Source of the DNA: an uncultured Chlorobiota bacterium
GTDB taxonomy: Bacteria; Bacteroidota; Kapaibacteriia; OLB7
Reading direction: 5' to 3'
Length of the DNA stretch: 8,282 nt
Assembly (NCBI GenBank): GCA_946481475.1
Contig: CAMLOB010000145.1
Location: 1 to 8,282, forward strand
Positions 1 to 5,740 of this stretch are shown here, piece after piece. Under the pieces are notes generated by a model. That model did no database searches and had not been told where the DNA came from. It saw nothing but the letters and a program-made list of their open reading frames with translations. Position numbers and translations under genes: made by a program. The number at the start of each line of letters is the position of its first letter. Positions within the stretch are counted from its first letter, which is position 1.

Positions 1-1733
1 GAAGAGGGTATGCCGTAGAGGAATCGTTCATTCCCCTCCTGAAGATCGATGATCCGTTCCTCCGTGATCCGGCTCTTGCGAACGATCAGCAGCGTTTCGT
101 CCCGCGCAATTCTTCGTTCGCCGGTCGAGTCCTGGATCATGAAGACCCCCCTGATCGTCGATGAATCCAGATCCCTGTCGCTGTAGAGGACACTCCAGTC
201 GATACCGGCCGATCCTCCGGCATCCGGCTGTGCGCTGGAGTAGCGGGCGATCTCCTCCTCGTCGTTGCTCAGCACGATCTCCCACGCACGGAGTCCGGCC
301 TCGACCTCCTGCGAGGTCTGCACTTTCACCATCGGCGCATCGAAATCCCGGTCGAGTCTGCGGCTGACGACCGGAGCCAGGATGTCCGCAGATGGGGAAG
401 AGATCCCCACTCTTTCCTTTCTCCCTTCCGATCCGGCAACCGGAAGCACCTCGACGCGAAGGGAGTCGACATCCCAGATACGGGTCAGGTAGTCGCGAAT
501 CCTTTCGGCCCGCTGTTCTCCACGGAGCGAATCGTTCCCTTCCGGCTGCAGTGCAAGTCGTGCCCCCCGGTTGTTCCCCATCCGTATGCCGATCAGATCG
601 AGCAGTCTCCCCTGCAAGGCAAACGGATCGAGAGCGACCAGAGAATCGAACGGGATGCGGTCCCCCGGTCCCCTCGTCCGGTACTCTTCCGGCAGGTCCG
701 TCTCCCCTTCCGGAAAGGTAATTCCTGGAGCAAGTCGAACGACCTTGCAGCGGTCGACCTCGCGGAAGTTGACCCGGATCTCCTTGCGCCGTTCTTCCCC
801 TTCAAGACCGTAGACCTGGATCGACGCACTCAGCCGGGGCTTTGCAGGAGAAGAGGCAAGGATCGTATCGACCGGGGGAGGAGGAGAAGGATCGGGAGGG
901 AAGGTGAACTGCGGCGGATCGGGCTGATGCTCTCTTCGGTTCAGATCATAGAGGATGCCGAGGTTCCCGCTGAGTTCCAGGGAACTCCACGCCGCCTCGC
1001 GGACCGGAGAAAGAAGATCAAGACGACTTCCGGCTTCCAGCAGCAGGGAGAAGCGGGAAGCGACCGGAAGGTGTGCCCCTGCGGCTGCGGTCAGACCGAA
1101 CGAGAGGGGACGGGTGGTGTAGGTCGGGCCCTCCACCATCGTTCGCGATCCCTGCCCGTCCGGAAAACTGAGATCGCCCGGTCCGAGGATGTGATCGCTC
1201 TGTTCGCTTTCCCGCCGGTAGTTGAAGCCGATGACCGGTCCGAGACCGAAATGAAACCGGTCGCCGATGCTCCGGGTTCCGAGCAGGGCAAGCTCCACCG
1301 ATTCGGTCGTCGTCTCCAACCGGAACTCCCGCTCGATTTCCGTCACATTCTCCACATCCTGATCGAAGACCCAGGTCCCCTGGTCCGAATGCTTTGTGAG
1401 ACGTGCGGTGACCGAGCGCCGGGAGGGGTTCAGCGTCAGACCGAAACCGTGGGGGAGGAGGTCGGGGAACGCAACGGACAATCCGATCCGTTGCGAGGCG
1501 ACCGTGCCGGAAGAGAACGTGCCGCAACCGGGAGAGCCGGAGTAGATGGAGGCTTCCCCTTCGAGAAGACCGCGGGAGATTCCTCCGGAAGGGCCGATCA
1601 GGATGGAGGGGGATGTCTGCGCAAGGAGTCCGGCGGAGGGGAGGAGAATAATCCACAGAAAGGCAAGACAACAGAGACGAACCCGGTCTGCGGATCGGTC
1701 GATTCTGCTTGCTGCTGTTCTCGGATAGTCCAC
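1..1733 (-). CDS. OmpA-like outer-membrane protein: N-terminal barrel-like domain, proline linker, degenerate OmpA domain (3' end outside window)
   Basis: An open frame runs leftward from a GTG at 1733 for 577 codons with no stop and leaves the window. Residues about 20-39 form a signal peptide (LCCLAFLWIILL... ending LLA|Q). Residues about 40-265 alternate short polar and hydrophobic stretches with many Gly/aromatic residues, as in an outer-membrane beta-barrel. Residues 272-299 are a Pro-rich linker (FPPDPSPPPPVD). Residues about 300-455 match the OmpA-like family of Chlorobi/Kapabacteria-type bacteria: an ITFPEGETDLPEEY segment, then LLDLIGIRMGNN, then EQRAERIRDYLTRIWDVDSLRVEV, then ADILAPV. 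An Ig-like segment follows (about 465-552), and the visible end (ERFLYGIP) looks like the entry to a second OmpA-like domain. The usual peptidoglycan-contact pattern (TDxxG, then NxxLSxxRA) is eroded: RA is kept, the Asp/Gly and LS are not obvious, so wall binding by this copy is doubtful. GTG is the only plausible start between the previous gene's stop and the signal peptide; no clear ribosome-binding site precedes it. It lies 57 bp after the T9SS cargo gene and is probably co-transcribed with it. The family call is firm; barrel topology is inferred. Confidence 0.85.
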   Translation of the reverse strand, partial: MDYPRTAASRIDRSADRVRLCCLAFLWIILLPSAGLLAQTSPSILIGPSGGISRGLLEGEASIYSGSPGCGTFSSGTVASQRIGLSVAFPDLLPHGFGLTLNPSRRSVTARLTKHSDQGTWVFDQDVENVTEIEREFRLETTTESVELALLGTRSIGDRFHFGLGPVIGFNYRRESEQSDHILGPGDLSFPDGQGSRTMVEGPTYTTRPLSFGLTAAAGAHLPVASRFSLLLEAGSRLDLLSPVREAAWSSLELSGNLGILYDLNRREHQPDPPQFTFPPDPSPPPPVDTILASSPAKPRLSASIQVYGLEGEERRKEIRVNFREVDRCKVVRLAPGITFPEGETDLPEEYRTRGPGDRIPFDSLVALDPFALQGRLLDLIGIRMGNNRGARLALQPEGNDSLRGEQRAERIRDYLTRIWDVDSLRVEVLPVAGSEGRKERVGISSPSADILAPVVSRRLDRDFDAPMVKVQTSQEVEAGLRAWEIVLSNDEEEIARYSSAQPDAGGSAGIDWSVLYSDRDLDSSTIRGVFMIQDSTGERRIARDETLLIVRKSRITEERIIDLQEGNERFLYGIPS

Positions 1734-1790
1734 TGGTGCGGCGCCGTCGGTTGAAAGTTCGGGTTCCTCTTCGTCAGTCGGTCGGTCGGG

Positions 1791-3890
1791 TCAGTCGATC
1801 AGCAACGGATAGAACCCCCGTTCCTCCCGTTCAACAAGTTCAAGCATATAGAGGCCGCGGGGGAGATCGTTCAGGTCGAGTTGAAACTCCTTCGGGGTCC
1901 CATCCCCTTCGGGAAGAGGGATCGTCATGACTTTCCCGCCGAGACCATCATAGATGGAGAGATAAGCGATTCTCCCCTCGGGAGCCTGCCAGATCAGCGT
2001 CACGTTCGAGGAGGCCGGGTTCGGCTGTACCGAGCGGAGGGCCGCCCGCTTCCCGACGCCCGGAATGCGCCCGACCTCGCAACCGCTCAGGTAGACGATC
2101 CCCCGGATCGTGTCCCACATCGCGACCGAATCGGCCGGATCAAATTCTTCAATCTCCACCGGGTTGACGTCGCTGCCGGTTGAGAGGCCGAGGAAGGAGA
2201 TCTGCAGAATCCGTCCGTCCGGAGAGATCTTTGCCGGATATGTCCCGTTGATCCTGATCTTTCCCTCACGCCCCTGCGAATAGGAAGCGCTCCCATCCGT
2301 TACGACCTTTCGGGTGAACAATGCTGCCGGTGAGACGCGCAGGTCTATAGTGTATGCCCTGCGATTGAGAATGTCGGTCGGCCAGATGCGTAATGTCAGG
2401 AGGGCTTCCTCCCCGGCATTCGCGTGGGCGGAATCGAGCCAGATGATCGGGATCAGTCCGTTCCCCCGGACGTCCGATCCGGTGCTTGTCCCCGCATCGG
2501 AACGTACGGTGATCCGATCTTCCGCTTCTCCCCTTCCCTCCGGACAGAAACGGACGTTGATGAGGAGCGAGTCTCCCGGTTCCAGTCGCCAGGGTTGTGC
2601 AGAGAGAGGAGCGATCTCGAATGCCTTGATTCCGCTCAGCCGGTCCGGAACGATTTCCGACAGAATCACAAAGGTGGTGTCGAAGTTGTAGAGGGTGATG
2701 ACCGTGTCGCGACATCGTCCCGGAATGACCGAGCCGAAATCGATTTCCGTCAGGCCGAATCGTATCGCCGGAATTCTTCCGCTTCCCCGCAGGACGGTCA
2801 TTCCGATTCCTCCACTTTCTTCCGAAAGCATGACCGGTTCGGCGTTGACGACTTCGCCGGTATCGACCGGACAGAAGCGGATCGGAATCCGGAACGTATC
2901 CCCCGGCGGGAGTTCTCTTCTCCAGCCGGGATCGTAGGATCCGATCAGATCAAAGCCTTTCTCCGGCAGACTCCCTTTCAGCTCGATTCCGGTAAAGGTC
3001 GCCGACAGTGAAGAGGTGTTCCGGGCCGTCAGAAACGTGTCGAGGCATCTTCCCAGGGTGACCGTGCCGAAATCGAACGTGTCGGGAAGACTGAACCGGA
3101 CGACAGCCCCTTCTCCTCTCAGAATCCGCGCGACGACCGGTTCGCTCGCATTGCTTGTAATGTGCAGCGTATCGGCGACGGTCTCCTCCCGGTCCGGGCA
3201 GAACTCGACGACAACGGATTGACTGCGTCCCGGACGAATCGTCAGGGGAAGTTGAGAAGGGGAGAGAATGCGGTAGGGAGATCCTGCCGTTGCGATCCCG
3301 ATTGTCCGGACCAGCAGGGGATAGTTGCCGTTGTTGCCGATCACGAAGCTGTCGATCCGGCAATCGTCGACTCTGACCGGACCGTAGTCGAGAACCGGCG
3401 GTGTGACGGTAATCAGGGGCCTGCCTCCACAGGCCGTGATGCCGATGTTGTGATAGTCGACCTTCTCTTCGGTTATCAGTCTCCACAGAAGTTCAACCTG
3501 AGCCGACAGGCAGCCCGTGTCGATGGGACAGAAGACGAGGATGATCTCGACGGTCCCGCCGGGAACAATCAACAGCGAGTCGATGACGGGGGCCGGCAGT
3601 TGCAGCGTCGGGGAAGGGGAGGAGAGAAGAAGCGAGTCGATGACGACCGTATCGGATGAGAGATTGGTGATCGGCAGCCGGAGCGTATCGCAGTTCCCGA
3701 CGAGCGTCTGACCGATGAAGGCGGTGTCCGGGGCGGAGAAGAGCGAGTCGGCGGCGGAGAGGAGAGCCGGTTGTGGAAGAAATTCCGGCCGATCCGTTCT
3801 TTCCCCCTCTTCCCCTGTTTTCGTTTCGATAATCCCCTGCGCGGCCAGATGCGGCATGATGGCGACGAGAAAGAACAGAAAACAGAGCAT
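1791..3890 (-). CDS. T9SS-exported surface protein with four choice-of-anchor D-like repeats and C-terminal sorting domain
   Basis: The product is 699 residues. A signal peptide (MLCFLFFLVAIMPHLAA, cleavage before Q18) sends it to the periplasm. Four Ig-like repeats follow at roughly residues 50-155, 158-262, 263-373 and 374-480. Each has a strand of the type LDYGPV, FDFGTV or IDFGSV, a G/DxC-[RLD]-D turn, and a V/R-FCP motif about 54-58 residues later, the pattern of choice-of-anchor D (ASH/HYDIN-like) domains. Residues about 481-605 (WLDSAHANAGEEALLTLRI...) resemble a cohesin-like fold, less certainly. Residues 618-699 are a type A T9SS sorting domain: SVQPNPASSNVTLIWQ, LSIYDGLGGKVM, LPRGLYMLEL, ending FYPLLID. 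This domain implies transfer across the outer membrane by the type IX machinery, then cleavage and surface attachment or release. The ATG at 3890 was chosen because it begins the signal peptide directly and has GGAAG/GAGGA just upstream. The frame stays open back to 4361, but that would bury the signal peptide and overlap the divergent sigma gene; an ATG at 4001 is a less likely alternative. Ligand and exact role are not visible. Confidence 0.92.
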   Translation of the reverse strand: MLCFLFFLVAIMPHLAAQGIIETKTGEEGERTDRPEFLPQPALLSAADSLFSAPDTAFIGQTLVGNCDTLRLPITNLSSDTVVIDSLLLSSPSPTLQLPAPVIDSLLIVPGGTVEIILVFCPIDTGCLSAQVELLWRLITEEKVDYHNIGITACGGRPLITVTPPVLDYGPVRVDDCRIDSFVIGNNGNYPLLVRTIGIATAGSPYRILSPSQLPLTIRPGRSQSVVVEFCPDREETVADTLHITSNASEPVVARILRGEGAVVRFSLPDTFDFGTVTLGRCLDTFLTARNTSSLSATFTGIELKGSLPEKGFDLIGSYDPGWRRELPPGDTFRIPIRFCPVDTGEVVNAEPVMLSEESGGIGMTVLRGSGRIPAIRFGLTEIDFGSVIPGRCRDTVITLYNFDTTFVILSEIVPDRLSGIKAFEIAPLSAQPWRLEPGDSLLINVRFCPEGRGEAEDRITVRSDAGTSTGSDVRGNGLIPIIWLDSAHANAGEEALLTLRIWPTDILNRRAYTIDLRVSPAALFTRKVVTDGSASYSQGREGKIRINGTYPAKISPDGRILQISFLGLSTGSDVNPVEIEEFDPADSVAMWDTIRGIVYLSGCEVGRIPGVGKRAALRSVQPNPASSNVTLIWQAPEGRIAYLSIYDGLGGKVMTIPLPEGDGTPKEFQLDLNDLPRGLYMLELVEREERGFYPLLID
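1794..2039 (-). other. T9SS type A C-terminal sorting domain
   Basis: This segment encodes the last 82 residues of the cargo protein. It begins LRSVQPNPASSN, carries the conserved beta-strand IYDGLGGKVM and the LPRGLYMLEL motif typical of the Por-secretion-system sorting family (TIGR04183-type), and ends with a hydrophobic strand (FYPLLID). The Asn-Pro near the domain start and the Gly-Leu-Tyr near the end are the hallmark positions. Its presence implies that the host has a type IX secretion system, although none of the machinery is encoded here. Confidence 0.9.
2451..3743 (-). repeat. Four tandem anchor-D-like protein repeats with paired cysteines
   Basis: Protein-level repeats within the T9SS cargo gene, about 105-110 residues each. 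Every unit has one cysteine in an early turn (GNCDT, DDCRID, GRCLD, GRCRD; residues 67, 177, 282, 393) and one in an FCP motif (residues 121, 231, 340, 449). The spacings are 54, 54, 58 and 56 residues. Units 3 and 4 are most alike. The DNA has diverged, so this is an old duplication rather than a recent one. Confidence 0.8.
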
Positions 3891-3894
3891 TCCT

Positions 3895-3899
3895 CTTCC
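3895..3899 (-). promoter_or_regulatory. Ribosome-binding site of the T9SS cargo gene
   Basis: On the minus strand the sequence before the ATG at 3890 reads GGGGAAGAGGA. GGAAG lies 4 bases from the start codon, which supports the signal-peptide-proximal start over upstream ATGs. Spacing is slightly short. Confidence 0.45.
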
Positions 3900-4016
3900 C
3901 CGGTCGGGTGGAAGGAAGAAAATGAAGGGGGGACGGAGTGCGTGCCGATTCCGTCCGGTCCCCGACGATCCGATCGGCCCTTCTCGTTTCGCAATTATCA
4001 TAGGTTCCGTATATAC

Positions 4017-4033
4017 TCCGATCCTGTATCGGA
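4017..4033. promoter_or_regulatory. Palindrome TCCGAT-N5-ATCGGA, possible operator
   Basis: Perfect 6-bp arms separated by 5 bases lie in the divergent intergenic region, directly beside the TATATAC tract at 4010-4016. Position and dimer-like geometry fit a regulator binding site. No regulator is identified, and a 6-bp palindrome can arise by chance. Confidence 0.4.
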
Positions 4034-4096
4034 TGACACGGGAGGAAAGGAAATCGTCACGACCGATTCGGTCCGGCGAAGTCGAAAAACGGGATC

Positions 4097-4108
4097 GGAA
4101 AATTTTCC
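4097..4108. promoter_or_regulatory. Perfect 12-bp palindrome GGAAAATTTTCC
   Basis: An uninterrupted 12-bp palindrome with an 8-bp all-A/T core sits in GC-rich flanks, 72 bp upstream of the sigma gene start. It could be a regulator site or a bendable AT-rich promoter element. This is inferred from symmetry and location only. Confidence 0.4.
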
Positions 4109-4179
4109 TTCGATTTGCCTTCCGACTCGTGACATTCTTCTCCCCTTCCGTGCCATACCTCTGAAAGCGATTCCAGCCC

Positions 4180-4833
4180 ATGATAATGAAGACGAAGGAC
4201 ATAACGGGAAAGGAACCCGGCAGAGACGTGAAGAAGCCGAAGACATCAGGTTCCCCGGCGGAGAACAACGCAAAACGGGGAACGGACGACACGACGCTCT
4301 TCAGCCGGTTCCAGTCCGGAGATGACGGGGCGTTTCTGGAGTTGTTCGACCGCCACGCCAACCGGATCGGGCGGTATTGCTACCGGATGATCGGCGATCC
4401 CGACCGGGCGCAGGATGTGGCGCAGGATGTCTGGGAGAAGATCATCAAGCTGCGGGGCGACGAGAGTTACCGGCTCCGGAATCCTCTCGGTCTGCTCTAC
4501 ACGATCGCCCGCAATCTGTCGCTGAACCACCTGCGTGACCGTCGCGACCACGTCTCGCTGCAATCGCTGAAGGAGGATGATCACCCCCTTGTCGAGACGA
4601 AGGAACTGTCGCGACTTGAGGAGATGGCGGTGATCGCACTGCAACGGCTTCCTTTGGCACAGCGGGAAATTCTGATCCTTCACTCCTATTCCGACTACAC
4701 GTTCGAGGAGATCGGAGAGATGGTCGGGGAGAATCCCGGGGCAGTACGGACGCGGGCGTGGCGGGCACGGCAGCAGTTGAAGCGGATCATCGCCGCTCTG
4801 ATCGAGTTCGAGGAGAATCAGGAGAAGTCGTAG
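4180..4833 (+). CDS. ECF-family RNA polymerase sigma factor
   Basis: The 217-residue product directs RNA polymerase to a dedicated promoter set. Region 2 spans about residues 39-121: LFSRFQSGDDGAFLELFDRH, then the core-binding DRAQDVAQDVWEKII helix, then LLYTIARNLSLNHLRDRR, the promoter-melting and -10 contact part. A short acidic linker follows. Region 4 spans about 147-205, with LPLAQREILILHSYSDYTFEEIGEMV and the helix-turn-helix recognition segment GENPGAVRTRAWRARQQLKR. No region 1 or 3 is present, as expected for ECF sigmas. A polar, basic N-terminal tail of about 38 residues precedes region 2 and is longer than usual. The start was placed at the first ATG (4180); another ATG lies two codons in and a GTG at 4228 would shorten the tail; none has a clear ribosome-binding site. 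It heads an apparent operon with a membrane anti-sigma and a large exported protein, suggesting control by an envelope signal and possibly autoregulation. Its regulon cannot be read from the sequence. Confidence 0.95.
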   Translation: MIMKTKDITGKEPGRDVKKPKTSGSPAENNAKRGTDDTTLFSRFQSGDDGAFLELFDRHANRIGRYCYRMIGDPDRAQDVAQDVWEKIIKLRGDESYRLRNPLGLLYTIARNLSLNHLRDRRDHVSLQSLKEDDHPLVETKELSRLEEMAVIALQRLPLAQREILILHSYSDYTFEEIGEMVGENPGAVRTRAWRARQQLKRIIAALIEFEENQEKS

Positions 4834-4851
4834 CGACACGAGCGGGATACC

Positions 4852-4886
4852 TGTCCGGCATTGATGCTCAAGATGCCTGCCGGACA
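4852..4886 (+). repeat. Inverted repeat (9-bp arms, 17-base loop) between sigma and anti-sigma genes
   Basis: TGTCCGGCA at 4852-4860 is the exact reverse complement of TGCCGGACA at 4878-4886. An alternative, mutually exclusive pairing exists between GGCAT (4857-4861) and ATGCC (4873-4877). No T-run follows (the next bases are TTAACGATAG), so it is not a standard intrinsic terminator. It lies in the 145-bp spacer, starting 18 bp after the sigma stop. It could set the sigma to anti-sigma ratio by attenuation or RNA processing, or be a protein-binding site. Confidence 0.6.
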
Positions 4887-4978
4887 TTAACGATAGAGTA
4901 TAACAACAAGACCACTACAAGGGGACCGCGCCGCAGAAGCCGACCGTCTGGCGGCATCCGGTCCCGGAGAAGAAGACA

Positions 4979-5701
4979 ATGACACGGACAGAACGGGAAC
5001 AACTGATCGAGCGCTACCTGGGAGGCAGGTTGACCCCGGCCGAGGAGCAGGAGTTCTTCATCGAGGTGGCCACCGACAGGGAGATGCAGTACGACCTGAA
5101 AGCCTCCCGCGTGGTGGAGAGTGCCATCCGGAAGGATCGGGAGAAGGCCCCCGATTCCTGGAGCGGGGTGCGGGGAGACCTGGCTGCAATGCTTGCCGCA
5201 CAGAAAGGGGTGCCGGCGAACTCCGAAAGTGAGCCTCTCCCGACGACACGCTTCCCGATCTTCAGAGGGGGCTCCGGCTGGATCGTGACGGCGGCTGTTC
5301 TCTTCGCGGTCGCCTTCACCTCCCTGCTCATCAGCCTGATCGCCATCGACAGAACAAGCATCGAGCGGACCGCCAGGCCGAGCGTTGCCGAGCCGCCGGT
5401 GCGGGTGGAGGAGTCGACGGGTGTGGAGAGGGGGGAGGAAGAGGGTATTCGGGCGTTGCAGCAAAGGGCGTCAGAAGAAGAAACGGTGGAAAGGCCCGGA
5501 AGAACTGTTCAGGAGGAAGTCCGGGCCGACAGGCCGGGACGGAGCAGAGGGACCGATCAGGCCCTTCAGGGGAGAGGGCGGCCGGAAGATGCCGGAGAGA
5601 TGACGTCTCCTCCTGTCCATCCCGAAACCCCTCGCGTCGATACGATCAACCCCAATGGAGGGATGCCGTTCGATGTCGAGGTGCCTGTGAATAAAAATTA
5701 A
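4979..5701 (+). CDS. Single-pass membrane protein, probable anti-sigma factor partner of the upstream ECF sigma
   Basis: The product is 240 residues. The cytoplasmic N-terminus (about 1-75) has ERYLGGRLTPAEEQEFFIEV and DLKASRVVESAIRKDRE, the 'YL-G-LTP-EE--F' helical start common to anti-sigma and FecR-like regulators of ECF sigmas. The HxxxCxxC zinc motif of classical ZAS domains is absent, so it would be a zinc-less type. One membrane helix (about 101-123, GWIVTAAVLFAVAFTSLL...) is followed by a periplasmic tail of about 115 residues. That tail is Glu/Arg-rich and low in hydrophobic residues (125-210, with RPGR appearing twice), then ends with a more ordered-looking PRVDTINPNGGMPFDVEV. Membership rests mainly on position after the sigma gene, topology and the N-terminal motif. 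GGAG at 4966-4969 lies 9 bases before the ATG. Expected role: hold the sigma at the membrane until a periplasmic or surface signal releases it. The function call is inference; topology is clear. Confidence 0.78.
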   Translation: MTRTEREQLIERYLGGRLTPAEEQEFFIEVATDREMQYDLKASRVVESAIRKDREKAPDSWSGVRGDLAAMLAAQKGVPANSESEPLPTTRFPIFRGGSGWIVTAAVLFAVAFTSLLISLIAIDRTSIERTARPSVAEPPVRVEESTGVERGEEEGIRALQQRASEEETVERPGRTVQEEVRADRPGRSRGTDQALQGRGRPEDAGEMTSPPVHPETPRVDTINPNGGMPFDVEVPVNKN

Positions 5702-5730
5702 ACAGACCGATCAACACCAATCGCCGCAAT

Positions 5731-5734
5731 GGAG
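5731..5734 (+). promoter_or_regulatory. Ribosome-binding site deciding the start of the large exported protein
   Basis: GGAG lies 6 bases upstream of the ATG at 5741. An in-frame ATG at 5729 would add four residues but has no such motif, so 5741 is preferred. Confidence 0.55.
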
Positions 5735-5740
5735 AATATT

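Larger units (their letters stand above)
3891..4179. promoter_or_regulatory. Divergent intergenic control region
   Basis: This 289-bp stretch separates the leftward T9SS cargo gene from the rightward ECF sigma gene, so it should hold promoters for both. It contains AT-rich patches that stand out from the GC-rich surroundings (around 3991-4016 and 4099-4106) and two palindromes, listed separately. Several TATA-like hexamers occur near 3998-4018 on either strand, but none has a convincing partner -35 element, so no promoter is placed. On the minus strand GGAACC (4008-4003) resembles an ECF-type -35 core, without a clear -10. No gene was found inside. Confidence 0.55.

Noticed and set aside
1018..1671. 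217-codon minus-strand open frame
   Set aside because: Out of frame with the OmpA-like gene that covers the same bases; composition is Arg/Pro/Ser-rich with no domain signal.
927..1754. 275-codon plus-strand open frame
   Set aside because: It is antisense to the OmpA-like gene, with Arg/Gly-rich, repeat-free composition typical of a shadow frame in GC-rich DNA; the opposite frame has a signal peptide and family motifs.
3996..4018. Sigma-70 style promoter at the TATGAT/TATATA/TATACT hexamers
   Set aside because: No matching -35 element at suitable spacing on either strand, and Bacteroidota promoters differ from this consensus.
3891..4361. Upstream extension of the T9SS cargo gene (ATG at 4361 or 4001)
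   Set aside because: The extension would put up to 157 residues before a clear signal peptide, contains Arg-rich non-conserved-looking sequence, and from 4361 overlaps the start of the divergent sigma gene.
4852..4886. Intrinsic terminator after the sigma gene
   Set aside because: The stem is strong but the loop is long (17 bases) and there is no following T-run, so it is listed as an inverted repeat instead.
4246..4887. 213-codon minus-strand open frame
   Set aside because: Complementary to the ECF sigma gene, which has clear region 2 and region 4 motifs.
4758..4982. 74-codon plus-strand frame bridging sigma and anti-sigma
   Set aside because: It overlaps the end of the sigma gene, is Arg-rich with no motif, and ends just inside the anti-sigma start; more likely a chance frame.
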